Assembly: GCF_913773995.1 (NCBI RefSeq) | Contig: NZ_CAJYES010000190.1 | Coordinates: 1 to 64,000, forward strand | Length of the DNA stretch: 64,000 nt | Direction of reading: 5' to 3' | DNA from: an uncultured Pseudacidovorax sp. | GTDB lineage: Bacteria; Pseudomonadota; Gammaproteobacteria; Burkholderiales; Burkholderiaceae_C | In this document: piece after piece, positions 41,568 through 50,133 of the stretch | Numbering within the stretch: the first letter of the stretch is position 1 | Layout: each line of letters begins with the position of its first letter | The notes under the pieces: generated by a model | Seen by the model: the letters and a program-made list of their open reading frames with translations, nothing else | The model's database searches: none | What the model was told of the DNA's origin: nothing | Translations under genes and position numbers: made by a program

Positions 41568-42691
41568 TGCCGGCGGAACGCCTGCGCATCCTGGTGGTGG
41601 ACGACTCGGCACTGGTGCGCCAGGTCCTGTGCGCCATCATCGACGCCCAGCCCGACATGCAGGCCGTGGGCACCGCCGTCGACGCCGTCGCCGCCCGCGC
41701 GCGCATTGCCGCGCTGGCGCCCGATGCCCTCACGCTCGACATCCAGCTGCCGGGCATGAACGGCCTGGATTTCCTGCGCGAGCTGTCCGGTGGACCGCCC
41801 CTGCCGGTGCTGATCGTGGCCACGCCCACCGAGGCCCAGGCCCAGGTGGTCCAGCAGGCCCGCGCTCTCGGGGCCTGTGGTGTCCTGCCCAAGCCGCGCC
41901 TTGGCGTGGCACAGGGCCTGCTCGACGATGGCGTGGCCATCTGCCAGGCGCTGCGCACGGCCGTGCAGGCCGCGCGGCGGGCCCGCGCCGAGGCCGGACC
42001 CTCCTCGACCTCGGCTGCCGCCACGGCCTCCGCCAGGGGCGGCCCGGCCACGCCCGGCCGCGCGCCGGCCGCACCGCCGGCCGGCGGCGGGCGGGCGGTG
42101 CGCGGCGAGCGCATCATCGTCGCGGGGTCTTCCACTGGCGGCACCGAGGCGCTGCTGCAGTTCCTGGCGCAGTTGCCCCCCGACTGCCCCCCGGTCCTGG
42201 CGGTGCAGCACATGCCGGCGGGCTTCACGCGCAGCTTTGCCGACCGGCTCGACCGCAACCTGCCGCTGCGCGTGAGCGAGGCGCAGGACGGCCAGCCGCT
42301 GCAGCCGGGTCAGGCGCTCATCGCGCCCGGCAGCCATCACCTGATCGTCCGGCGCGGTGCACAGGGTCGGCTCGAAGCCGGCCTGCTGGAGACCGAGCCG
42401 GTCAACCGGCATCGGCCGGCGGTCGACGTGCTCTTCGACAGCGCCGCCGTGCTGACGGGTCGGCGGACCAGTGCGGTGCTGATGACCGGCATGGGCCGCG
42501 ACGGCGCCGCCGGCCTGCTGGCGCTGCGCCGCGCAGGCGCCCTGACCTATGCACAGGACGAAGCCAGCTGCGTTGTCTTCGGCATGCCGCGCGAGGCCAT
42601 TGCCCTGGGCGCGGCCGGACGGGTGCTGCCCTTGAGCCAACTGGGCGTCGCCCTGATGCAGGACCTGGCCGAGGCGGGCAATTCAGGCTGA
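41567..42691 (+). CDS. cheB: Chemotaxis methylesterase CheB
   Basis: A 374-residue CheB. The receiver (1-125) has ILVVDDSALVRQVL and phospho-Asp in LTLDIQLPGMNGLDF. After an Ala/Pro/Gly linker, the methylesterase domain (about 180-370) shows the catalytic Ser in VAGSSTGGTEAL, His in AVQHMPAGF and Asp in MTGMGRDGAAG. It removes receptor methyl groups when phosphorylated by CheA, and can also deamidate. The start at 41567 is in a TGATG overlap with cheD. It is the last chemotaxis gene before the terminator at 42807. Confidence 0.95.
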   Translation: MPAERLRILVVDDSALVRQVLCAIIDAQPDMQAVGTAVDAVAARARIAALAPDALTLDIQLPGMNGLDFLRELSGGPPLPVLIVATPTEAQAQVVQQARALGACGVLPKPRLGVAQGLLDDGVAICQALRTAVQAARRARAEAGPSSTSAAATASARGGPATPGRAPAAPPAGGGRAVRGERIIVAGSSTGGTEALLQFLAQLPPDCPPVLAVQHMPAGFTRSFADRLDRNLPLRVSEAQDGQPLQPGQALIAPGSHHLIVRRGAQGRLEAGLLETEPVNRHRPAVDVLFDSAAVLTGRRTSAVLMTGMGRDGAAGLLALRRAGALTYAQDEASCVVFGMPREAIALGAAGRVLPLSQLGVALMQDLAEAGNSG

Positions 42692-42806
42692 GCGCACGAG
42701 CCGGAGACCGAGGGGCGGTGCTACATTAGCGCCCGCGCTGCGCGAGCCTTGTGCGGCGATGCGGGAGGTACCGGACGGGCGATCGACGCGCGGTCCGTTT
42801 CCTTCG

Positions 42807-42829
42807 AGGCCCCTCGACGGGGCTTTTTT
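42807..42829 (+). terminator. Intrinsic terminator after the chemotaxis operon
   Basis: GCCCC-TCGAC-GGGGC (42809-42823) forms a five-pair GC stem, extendable by A-T and G-T pairs, followed directly by six T. It is the only textbook rho-independent terminator on this strand in the signalling region. It lies 115 bases after cheB and 23 bases before the chosen start of the next kinase gene. Confidence 0.8.
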
Positions 42830-42851
42830 CTTTCTGGGCCAACAGCAGCGC

Positions 42852-44294
42852 ATGGATGCTCCGGTGACGTCGTTCGGCGGGTGGCGCCATTCCTCGCTCG
42901 TGGGAATGACGCCATCACCCGTTTCCGGCGATGAGGCGGACCGCTGGGTCCGCGGCGAATTGGTGCGCTCGCTCATGCGTGCCGCCCGGGGCAACTACAT
43001 CCTGGCGGCGGTGCTGACCCCCGTGGTCGTCGCCCTCAGCTGGCGGGATGTGCCCTGGTGGGTGGCGTTGTCGTGGGTGTTCCTCGTCATCTGCGTCTCG
43101 CTCGCGCGGGTGCGCTTCGAGCACATCTACCGCGAGCGCTACGAGGGTCGCGACGCGGACGCGCAGGAACATTTCATCCATCGCTACCGGCATCTCTGGG
43201 GCGCCAGCGGCGTGGTCTGGGGCATGTCGGCGTACCTGTTCTTCGAGCGCACGCCGCTGGTCAACCAGTTCATCTGCTGGTTCATCGTGGCGGGGGCCGC
43301 CACCTTCCCCGTGGTCAGCATCGCCCTGCATCCGCCGGTTCTGCGGCGCTACATGGCCTCGCTGTTCGTCACCATGCTGCTGTGCATGGGCCTGCGGGTG
43401 GCCGAGGTGGGCGTGGGCGGCCTGCAGTTCGGCCTGCCTTTCGTGCTGCTGCCCGCGCTGCACTGGTGGCTGCTGCTGCATGCGGGCCGCCGCATCTATG
43501 AGACGGCGCGCAACAGTTTCGAGCTGCTGTTCCACAACAAGATCCTGATCGCATCGCTCACCCATCAGCGGCAGGCGGCCGTGTCGGCCGTGGCGATGAA
43601 GAACCGCTTTTTGGCGAGCGCCGCCCACGACATGCGCCAGCCGGTGCTGGCGCTGTCGCTGTATGCGGACTGGCTGCGCAACGAGCCGGAACTGGTGCAC
43701 GAGATCGCGCCCAAGATCTCGGGCGCTACGCAGGCGGTGAACGTGCTGTTCGATTCGCTGTTCGACCTGGCACGTATCGATTCGGGCCAGGTGCGGCTGC
43801 ACATCGAGCGGGTGGACGTGGTGCAGCTGCTGCGCGATCTGGAGCTGCAGTACCGTCCGGTGGCCGAGGCCAAGGGGCTGCGCTTCCGGGTGCACCTGGT
43901 GCCCGGCACGGTGCTGACCGATCCGGTGCGCGTGCGCAGGATGCTGGGCAACCTGCTGTCCAACGCGATCAAGTACACGCACGAGGGTGGCGTGCTGCTG
44001 GCTGCCCGCCAGACACGCGAGGGCCTGCACGTGGAAGTGTGGGACACCGGCATCGGCATCCCGCGCGAGCACCTGCGCGACGTGTTCCTGGAGTTCTACA
44101 AAGTGGCCGACCACGACGCCGGCACCTCCGACGGTTTCGGCCTGGGTCTGGCCATCGTCGCCCGCCTGTCTCACGCCCTGGGCCATGCCGTGAGCGTGCG
44201 CTCCCGCGTAGGCCGCGGCAGCATGTTCCGCGTGGTGCTCAACGACGCCGACGAAGCCGAGGCCCAGGCCCGCATGTCGGACGCGGTGGGCTGA
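42852..44294 (+). CDS. Membrane sensor histidine kinase
   Basis: A 480-residue kinase. Several hydrophobic helices fill the N-terminal half (NYILAAVLTPVVVALSW; WWVALSWVFLVICVSLARV; FICWFIVAGAATFPVVSIAL; MASLFVTMLLCMGL; LPFVLLPALHWWLLLHAG), so it is an integral membrane sensor. The H-box FLASAAHDMRQPVLALSLYADWL and the HATPase (NLLSNAIKYTHEGG, DTGIGIPREH, GFGLGLAIVARL) are of the RpfC/LuxQ-like class with HD-M-R-Q-P. Start 42852 lies just beyond the terminator; ATG 42906 is a possible alternative. The convergent LuxR-type regulator at 44517 is a likely partner. Confidence 0.9.
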   Translation: MDAPVTSFGGWRHSSLVGMTPSPVSGDEADRWVRGELVRSLMRAARGNYILAAVLTPVVVALSWRDVPWWVALSWVFLVICVSLARVRFEHIYRERYEGRDADAQEHFIHRYRHLWGASGVVWGMSAYLFFERTPLVNQFICWFIVAGAATFPVVSIALHPPVLRRYMASLFVTMLLCMGLRVAEVGVGGLQFGLPFVLLPALHWWLLLHAGRRIYETARNSFELLFHNKILIASLTHQRQAAVSAVAMKNRFLASAAHDMRQPVLALSLYADWLRNEPELVHEIAPKISGATQAVNVLFDSLFDLARIDSGQVRLHIERVDVVQLLRDLELQYRPVAEAKGLRFRVHLVPGTVLTDPVRVRRMLGNLLSNAIKYTHEGGVLLAARQTREGLHVEVWDTGIGIPREHLRDVFLEFYKVADHDAGTSDGFGLGLAIVARLSHALGHAVSVRSRVGRGSMFRVVLNDADEAEAQARMSDAVG

Positions 44295-44408
44295 CCCGCG
44301 CGCGGCGCCGAACGGCTGGGATCGGCCCTAGATAGGCCATCAAGTCAGGCGTGTTGCAACATACAACGCGCCCATCGTCGGCAGGCTCCAACAGTCCCCC
44401 GATCCGAT

Positions 44409-44519
44409 GGCCGCGGAGCAGGCCAAGCCAGAGCACCCGCGGAACCGGCTTTGCCGGGCCGCTGGGTGCGCCCCCTGCAAGGGGGGAGGCGGAGCGCGAA
44501 GCGCGCAGCCTGGGGGTTA
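44409..44519 (-). repeat. Interspersed hairpin repeat, copy A
   Basis: A 111-base element, the reverse complement of copy B at 52261 with five mismatches. In the direction of the regulator gene (minus strand) it begins with the gene's own stop codon TAA, then CCCCCAGGCTGCGCGC, a CCCCCC/GGGGG hairpin, and a long hairpin GCACCC...GGGTGC (44433-44469) with inner arms GCGG/CCGC and CCGGC/GCCGG. Compensatory changes with copy B support the stem. It probably forms the transcript 3' end. Confidence 0.85.
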
Positions 44520-45116
44520 GCGAAGATTCGAAAGCAGCCCGTGGCTGCGCGCATGGTGCAGCGCCTGCGTGCGGCTCTTGACGCCCAGTCGGCGGAACAG
44601 CCGCCACAGGTGCACCTTGACGGTGTGCTCGCTGATCTCCAGCTGGGTCGCGATGTCGCGGTTGGACAGGCCTTGGTCGAGCATGGCGATCAGCTGCGTC
44701 TGCCGACGCGAGAGCTTGCCCGTGGGCGCCGGCGGCTCCAGGTCGCCGTCGTCGGCCAGCAGCAGGCCGCGCAGGGCCGCCGTCAGCTCGGCCGAGCCGC
44801 TGGACTTCTCGATGTAGATGTCGGCGCCGGCCTCTATGCAGGCCTCCTCCATGTCGGCGGCGGGCGAGGCGGAATACACGGCCACCGGGATGTCGGGGTA
44901 CGACTCCTTGACCGTGAGCACGCCCGAGACGCCGGTGACGTCCGGCAGCTTCAGGTCCAGGCAGAACAGCTTGGGCCGGCCGTGGTGCTCCACGGCGTTG
45001 GACAGCTTGTCCAGGCGGTCGAGTTCGACCACGTTCTCGGAGGGCCGCAGGCGGCGAAGGACCATCACGATGGCCTCGCGCATCAGGGGATGGTCGTCGA
45101 TGACGTAGATGCTCAT
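44517..45116 (-). CDS. LuxR/NarL-family response regulator
   Basis: A 199-residue regulator. The receiver has VIDDHPLMREAIVMVL and phospho-Asp in LFCLDLKLPDVTGV; the switch Lys is in IYIEKSSGSAEL. The C-terminal helix-turn-helix is LSRRQTQLIAMLDQGLSNRDI followed by EISEHTVKVHLWRLFRRLGV. Its gene is convergent with the membrane kinase gene 42852-44294, the nearest unpaired kinase. The stop codon TAA is the first three bases of repeat copy A. The targets are unknown. Confidence 0.93.
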   Translation of the reverse strand: MSIYVIDDHPLMREAIVMVLRRLRPSENVVELDRLDKLSNAVEHHGRPKLFCLDLKLPDVTGVSGVLTVKESYPDIPVAVYSASPAADMEEACIEAGADIYIEKSSGSAELTAALRGLLLADDGDLEPPAPTGKLSRRQTQLIAMLDQGLSNRDIATQLEISEHTVKVHLWRLFRRLGVKSRTQALHHARSHGLLSNLR

Positions 45117-45174
45117 GGTGTGCGTGTCGGGAGAGGGGCCGGGAGGTGGCGTCCGTCGGGGGCGACGTGCCGGG

Positions 45175-46509
45175 TCAGGACGCTCGGGCGGATTCGGCCG
45201 CCGTCTCCGCCAGCACGGCCAGCGCCGCCAGGACGGCAGCGCGGGCCGCATTGTCCAGCGGCGCGAGCCGGGATGCCAGCGCGGCGAGGGCCGGTTCGCC
45301 CTCCGCCTGCAACTGCGCGATGGCGCGGCCGGCCTCTTGTGGCGAGGCGAAGCCCAGGCTCTGCAGCAGGACCGTGCCGCGGGAATCCTGCAGCTTGAAG
45401 AAGAACTGGCCGTCGCGTTCGCGGTACTGCTTGAAGCTGGGCCGCGCGGCCTTGGCGGCTTTCGCAGCGCCGCCAGCGGCAGTGCCGAGCTGGCCCAGGT
45501 TGCGCAGGCCCACCGCTTCGCGCAGGCGGGCGGTGAGGGCGCGCGACAGCACGCGGGCCTTCTCGCCGCCGGCGCGCAGCGTGTCCTCGATGCGTTGCGG
45601 CTCGGCCATCAGCGCCTCGTAGCGCTCGCGCAGGGGTGCGACCTCCAGGTCGATGCGGTCCACCAGCACCTGCTTGGCGTCGCCCCATGCGATGCCTTCA
45701 GCGTAAGCCTTGCGCAGCGTCTCGGTCTCGTCGGCGGTGGCGAAGGCCTGGTAGATCTGGAACAGCGCCGAGCCCTCGGTGTCCTTGGGCTCACCCGGCG
45801 CGCGTGAGTCGGTCACGATGCCGGCGATCAGCTTCTGCAACTGCGCGCGCGAGGAGAAGAGGGGAATGGTGTTGCCGTAGCTCTTGCTCATCTTGCGGCC
45901 GTCCAGACCCGGCAGCAGGGCGACGGCGTCGTCGATCTCGGCCTCGGGCAGGGTGAAGTGCTCGCCGTAGAGGTGGTTGAAGCGCTGCGCCATGTCGCGC
46001 GCCATCTCGATGTGCTGCACCTGGTCGCGGCCCACCGGCACCTTGTGGGCGTTGAACATCAGGATGTCGGCCGCCATCAGCGCCGGGTACATGAACAGGC
46101 CGATGCTCACATCCGCATCCGGGTCGGTGCCGGCGGCGGTGTTGCGGTCCACCGCGGCCTTGTAGGCATGGGCGCGGTTGAGCACGCCCTTGCCGGTCAC
46201 GCAGCTGAGGAACCAGGTCAGCTCCGGAATCTCGGGGATGTCGGACTGGCGGTAGAAGGTGACGCGCTCGGGGTCGAGGCCGCAGGCCAGCCAGGAGGCG
46301 GCGATCTCCAGCGTGGAGCGCTGGATGCGCGCCGGCTCGTCGCACTTGATGAGCGCGTGGTAGTCGGCCAGGAAGTAGTAGCTCTGCACGTCCGGGCGCT
46401 GGCTGAAGCGCACCGAATGGCGGATCGAGCCGACGTAGTTGCCCAGGTGCGGCGTGCCGGTGGTGGTGATGCCGGTCAGGAAGCGGGTCGGAGCGGAGGC
46501 GGAGGACAT
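45175..46509 (-). CDS. trpS: Tryptophanyl-tRNA synthetase with DUF1508-like C-terminal domain
   Basis: A 444-residue TrpRS, about 100 longer than the common bacterial form. Class I signatures are [10 protein letters not shown] (HIGH-type) at about residues 19-28 and [10 protein letters not shown] (KMSKS). [17 protein letters not shown] lies between them. The catalytic part ends near residue 345. The extension contains [26 protein letters not shown] and [13 protein letters not shown], which resembles the DUF1508/YegP unit, here one copy. The extension's role is unknown; RNA contact is possible. It charges tRNA-Trp. It lies in a minus-strand housekeeping series with the M50, YciO-type and PHP genes. 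Confidence 0.95.
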   Translation of the reverse strand: MSSASAPTRFLTGITTTGTPHLGNYVGSIRHSVRFSQRPDVQSYYFLADYHALIKCDEPARIQRSTLEIAASWLACGLDPERVTFYRQSDIPEIPELTWFLSCVTGKGVLNRAHAYKAAVDRNTAAGTDPDADVSIGLFMYPALMAADILMFNAHKVPVGRDQVQHIEMARDMAQRFNHLYGEHFTLPEAEIDDAVALLPGLDGRKMSKSYGNTIPLFSSRAQLQKLIAGIVTDSRAPGEPKDTEGSALFQIYQAFATADETETLRKAYAEGIAWGDAKQVLVDRIDLEVAPLRERYEALMAEPQRIEDTLRAGGEKARVLSRALTARLREAVGLRNLGQLGTAAGGAAKAAKAARPSFKQYRERDGQFFFKLQDSRGTVLLQSLGFASPQEAGRAIAQLQAEGEPALAALASRLAPLDNAARAAVLAALAVLAETAAESARAS

Positions 46510-46537
46510 GGCGGGGCGGACGGCAGCGAAAGGGAAA

Positions 46538-47209
46538 TCAGCGCAGCAGCGCGGCGATGGGCGAGATCAGCAGGTTCAGGAAGGCATAGCCCAGGCCCAT
46601 CAGCGGCCGCAGCCACAGCGAGCCGACCACGCCCAGCACCACCAGGCCCATCACGATGAAGAAGCCGAAGGGCTCGATGCGGGCCAGCCAGTACTGGGCT
46701 CGGCCGCGCGGCAGCAGGCCGGCCAGGATGCGGCCGCCGTCGAGCGGTGGCAGCGGGAACAGGTTGAAGGCCCACATCACAAGGTTGGTCAGGATGCCGG
46801 CATTGGCCATGCCGACGAAGAAGCGCTCCTGCACGCCGGCCACGGTGAGCCCGACCAGGAACAGCGTCCAGAGGATGGCCTGGATGAAGTTGGAGGCGGG
46901 CCCCGCCAGCGCCACCCAGATCATGTCGCGCTTGGGGTTGCGCAGGTGGCCGAAGTTGACCGGCACCGGCTTGGCGTAGCCGAACAGGAAGGCGCCCGAG
47001 GTGGCGAAGTACAGCAGGATCGGCATCGCGATGGTGCCGATCGGGTCGATGTGCTTGAGCGGGTTGAGCGTGAGCCGCCCCATCATCAGCGCGGTGTTGT
47101 CGCCGAAATGGCGGGCCACGTAGCCATGGGCCGCCTCGTGCACCGTGATCGCGAAGATCACCGGCAGGGCGTAGATGAGGACGGTCTGGATGAGGTTGGA
47201 GGCTTCCAC
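46538..47209 (-). CDS. Site-2 protease family (M50) membrane metalloprotease
   Basis: A 223-residue integral membrane protein. The zinc motif is HEAAH (residues 24-28, in [17 protein letters not shown]). The second ligand region is [14 protein letters not shown], the NPxDG-type motif. About five or six hydrophobic helices are visible. It belongs to the short, PDZ-less S2P group commonly found next to trpS and the YciO-type gene in betaproteobacteria. Substrates are not known. It starts 23 bases after the YciO-type stop, so co-transcription is likely. Confidence 0.92.
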   Translation of the reverse strand: MEASNLIQTVLIYALPVIFAITVHEAAHGYVARHFGDNTALMMGRLTLNPLKHIDPIGTIAMPILLYFATSGAFLFGYAKPVPVNFGHLRNPKRDMIWVALAGPASNFIQAILWTLFLVGLTVAGVQERFFVGMANAGILTNLVMWAFNLFPLPPLDGGRILAGLLPRGRAQYWLARIEPFGFFIVMGLVVLGVVGSLWLRPLMGLGYAFLNLLISPIAALLR

Positions 47210-47232
47210 CGCGGGATTGTCTCAGACGCGAT

Positions 47233-47868
47233 TCACAGGCCCAGGGGCCCCAGCGGGCCTCGCCCTTGACGGATCAGCGCCGGCTCGCCGCCCGCGTCCA
47301 TGGGCGTCAGGTCGACCACCGTGGTCGGTTCGGACGCGCAGGCGCCGGCATCGATCACTGCGCCGATCAGCTTCTCGAAGCGGTCGCGGATGGCCTCGGG
47401 CTCGTTCATGGGCTCGGTCTCGCCCGGCGGGATGAGCGTGCTGGCCAGCAGCGGCGCGCCGTGCAGCGCCAGCAGTTCGGCGAGCACGGGATGTTCCGGC
47501 ACGCGCAGGCCGATGGTCTTGCGCTGCGGATGGCTCACGCGGCGGGGGACTTCCTTGGTCGCCTCCAGCACGAAGGTGTAGGGGCCGGGCGTGCAGGTCT
47601 TGAGCAGGCGGTACTGGCGGTTGTCCACGCGGGCGTAGTTGGCCAGTTCGCTCAGGTCGCGGCACAGCAGCGTCAGCAGCCGCTTCTCGTCGATCTGGCG
47701 GATGCGGCGCAGCTTGTCGACCGCGTTCTTGTCGTCCAGTTGGCAGGCCAGCGCGTAGCTGGAGTCGGTGGGCACCGCGATCACCTCGCCCTTGGCGAGC
47801 AGCGCCGCCGCCTGCTTGAGCAGGCGTGGCTGGGGGTTGTCGGGGTGCACCTCGAAATACTGGGCCAT
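47233..47868 (-). CDS. YciO/TsaC (Sua5)-type threonylcarbamoyl-AMP synthase family protein
   Basis: A 211-residue YrdC-fold protein. GEVIAVPTDSSYALACQL, LRRIRQIDEKRLLTLLCRD, TPGPYTFVLEAT, RKTIGLRVPEHP and LLASTLIPPGE are diagnostic. The family makes threonylcarbamoyl-AMP for the t6A base of tRNA, but YciO-type members may act differently. The DSSYAL variant and the neighbouring PHP gene favour YciO. The start at 47868 follows AGGACA-type sequence and avoids a longer frame to 47955 without homology. Confidence 0.9.
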   Translation of the reverse strand: MAQYFEVHPDNPQPRLLKQAAALLAKGEVIAVPTDSSYALACQLDDKNAVDKLRRIRQIDEKRLLTLLCRDLSELANYARVDNRQYRLLKTCTPGPYTFVLEATKEVPRRVSHPQRKTIGLRVPEHPVLAELLALHGAPLLASTLIPPGETEPMNEPEAIRDRFEKLIGAVIDAGACASEPTTVVDLTPMDAGGEPALIRQGRGPLGPLGL

Positions 47869-47890
47869 GTCCTTGTCCTCCTGTCGAAGT

Positions 47891-48823
47891 TCAGCCCTCG
47901 ACCGGCTCGATGGGCTGGCGCCGCTCGCGCACCGTGAGCCAGGCGCCGCCGGCACCGCACACGGCGATCAGGCCGATGCCCGCGAACGAAAGTTGGTCAG
48001 GCAACTGGTCGAACACCAGCCAGCCGCCGAGCATGGCGAAGCCGATCTGGGCATAGAGAAAGGGCGTGAGGGTCGACGCATGGGCCCGCTGGTAGGCCAG
48101 GATCAGCAGGAAATGGCCCACGGTGCCCATCAGGCCCATGAGCGCCAGCAGGGCCCAGTCCTGCCAGGCGGGCAGCGCCTCCCAGGCGAAGGGCAGGAAC
48201 AGCGCAGCGATCAGCGTGCCCACCCAGCCGGTGTAGAAGTGCAGCGTCAGGGGCTTTTCGGTGCGGGCCAGGCGGCTGGTCAGCACCTGGAACCAGGCGT
48301 TGCACACCACCAGTCCCACGGGCATGAGCACCGCCCAGCCGAAGCCCTCGCCCCCCGGGCGCAGGATCAGCAGCGTGCCCACGAAGCCGCCCGCCACCAG
48401 CGCCCAGCGCAGGGCCGACACCCGCTCACCCAGGAGTGTGGCGGCCATCAGCGTGACGGCCAGCGGAACGACCAGCACGATGGCGGTGAATTCGGCCATG
48501 GGCATGTGGCCCAGGCTGAGATAGGCCAGCAGGCTGCTGCCCAGCAACAGCGCCCCGCGCAGCACCTGGAAGCGCGGGTGCTGCGTGCGCAGCAGCGCCG
48601 TGCCGTGCAGCGGCAGCAGGATGGCGGTGGTGGCGACGGCCTGGAAGGCGTAGCGGAACCACACGGCCATGAACACGGGCACGGTGGCTGAGGCGACCTT
48701 GGTGGTGGTGTCGAGCACCGCGAAACAGCCCACGGCCATCAGCAGCAGCCCCATGCCGGCGAGCGTCCGCAGGGTGTCGCGCGCGGGGACGGCACCCCGC
48801 GTGGCGCAGGCCGCGCCGGTCAC
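47891..48823 (-). CDS. DMT-superfamily (EamA) permease
   Basis: A 310-residue ten-helix transporter with two EamA repeats: LAGMGLLLMAVGCFAVLDTTTKVAS opens the first, and GWAVLMPVGLVVCNAWFQVL the second. The basic loop RALARTEKP-like SRLARTEKPLTL lies between them. EamA proteins export metabolites or amino acids; the substrate here cannot be inferred. The start is GTG at 48823, in a GTGA overlap with the PHP gene. It ends 22 bases before the YciO-type start. Confidence 0.88.
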   Translation of the reverse strand: MTGAACATRGAVPARDTLRTLAGMGLLLMAVGCFAVLDTTTKVASATVPVFMAVWFRYAFQAVATTAILLPLHGTALLRTQHPRFQVLRGALLLGSSLLAYLSLGHMPMAEFTAIVLVVPLAVTLMAATLLGERVSALRWALVAGGFVGTLLILRPGGEGFGWAVLMPVGLVVCNAWFQVLTSRLARTEKPLTLHFYTGWVGTLIAALFLPFAWEALPAWQDWALLALMGLMGTVGHFLLILAYQRAHASTLTPFLYAQIGFAMLGGWLVFDQLPDQLSFAGIGLIAVCGAGGAWLTVRERRQPIEPVEG

Positions 48824-49677
48824 TGCACGCGGTCCGCCAGCAGGGACCAGACGGGCTGCAGGCTGGGCGAAAGAAGGGGCAGACGCCCCAGGTCGCAATG
48901 GCTTTCTTCGGGGCTGTGGAAGTCGCTGCCGCGGGAGGCGGCAAAGCCGAATTCCAGCGCCTTCTCGGCATATTCGACGTACTCGGCCGGCGTGTGGCTG
49001 CCGGTGACCACCTCCACCGCCTGGCCGCCGTGGCCCTTGAACTCGGTGAAGAGGGCGTATTCCTCGTTGGCGGTGAACTTGTAGCGGCCCGGGTGCGCGA
49101 TGACGGCCATGCCGCCGGCATCGCGGATCCAGCGGATCGCATCGCCCAGGTTGGCCCAGCGGTGGGGCACATAGCCGGGCTTGCCTTCGGTCAGGTACTT
49201 GCGGAACACCTCGGAGGTGTCGCGGCAGTGGCCTTGCTCGACCAGGAAGCGCGCGAAGTGGGTGCGCGAGATGAGTTCGGGATTGCCGACGAAGCGCAGC
49301 GCGCCTTCGTAGGCGCCCTTGATGCCCACCCGGGCGAGCTGGTCGGCGATCTCGCGGGCGCGAGGTCCGCGGCCGTTGCGGGTGTCGTACAGGCCCTGGC
49401 GCACGGCGGCGTCCTCGGCATCGAAGCCCAGGCCCACGATGTGCACCGTCTCGGCGCAGAAGGTGACGGAGATCTCGACCCCGGTGAGGAAGCGCAGGCC
49501 GTTGGCGCGGGCGGCTTCGGCGGCACGCTGCAGGCCGCCCACCTCGTCGTGGTCCGTCAGGGCCCACAGCTGCACCCCGTTGGCCGCCGCGCGGGCGGCC
49601 AGATCTTCAGGCGTCAACGTGCCGTCCGAGACCACGGAGTGGCAATGAAGGTCGGCGTTGAGGTCGTTATCGAACAC
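48820..49677 (-). CDS. PHP-domain phosphoesterase (RNase AM/YciV-like)
   Basis: A 285-residue PHP protein. Metal-binding motifs are DLHCHSVVSDGTLTP near the N-terminus, LWALTDHDEVGGL, FLTGVEISV, MAVIAHPGRY and GFAASRGSDFHSPEE. The closest functional type is the TrpH/YciV group (RNase AM, 3',5'-nucleoside bisphosphate phosphatase and 5'-3' exonuclease). The start is the GTG at 49677 (VFDNDLNADLHCHS), because frame further upstream lacks homology. It is first in the series running to trpS. Confidence 0.9.
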   Translation of the reverse strand: MFDNDLNADLHCHSVVSDGTLTPEDLAARAAANGVQLWALTDHDEVGGLQRAAEAARANGLRFLTGVEISVTFCAETVHIVGLGFDAEDAAVRQGLYDTRNGRGPRAREIADQLARVGIKGAYEGALRFVGNPELISRTHFARFLVEQGHCRDTSEVFRKYLTEGKPGYVPHRWANLGDAIRWIRDAGGMAVIAHPGRYKFTANEEYALFTEFKGHGGQAVEVVTGSHTPAEYVEYAEKALEFGFAASRGSDFHSPEESHCDLGRLPLLSPSLQPVWSLLADRVQ

Positions 49678-49842
49678 CCGTGCGATTCTAAGGACTCGGT
49701 TTCGCCATGCCCGCGCAGGGGGCGCTGCATCGGGAAACGCGCCGACCCGCTTCAACAACCCCGGAACTGACTCGGAGTTGTCATATTTCCCAGGGGGAGG
49801 CAAGAGGAGAATCCGCGCCTGTCTGTCATCTTTTGCCTACGC

Positions 49843-50133
49843 ATGAACGCCATCAAGGAAGCCCGCCGCTACATCGAACGCCGTCCGCCGGAAGATCCAG
49901 CGGCCCGTACGCTGGCGGCCCTCGTCCTGGCGCTGGAGACCGACCGCGGTTTTGACCTGTCCTCGCTCTACGACCTGGACTACAAGAGCTTCGACCTGGC
50001 CATCGAGGTGCTGCGCGACTGGCGCCTGGACCGCTACTACGCCGGCAAGGCCAAGCTGTTCGATCTCTCCATGCAGGTGCATCAGTCGCCGGAGACACCG
50101 GCCACGTCCGCCGACGCTACTTCTTCTTCCTGA
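49843..50133 (+). CDS. Small hypothetical protein, 96 residues
   Basis: A 96-residue soluble protein, not recognised. Its core IKEARRYIERRPPEDPAART, then LYDLDYKSFDLAIEVLRDWRLDRYY, looks like a compact helical domain with many conserved-looking aromatic and acidic residues, and the tail is Ser/Thr/Pro-rich. Codon usage matches the flanks. It diverges from the PHP gene. Its last 17 bases overlap the 3' end of the convergent CorA-type gene. Function unknown. Confidence 0.72.
   Translation: MNAIKEARRYIERRPPEDPAARTLAALVLALETDRGFDLSSLYDLDYKSFDLAIEVLRDWRLDRYYAGKAKLFDLSMQVHQSPETPATSADATSSS

Noticed and set aside
46510-46537. Trp-dependent leader or attenuator for trpS
   Set aside because: Only 28 bases separate trpS from the upstream M50 gene, with no Trp-codon leader or T-box.
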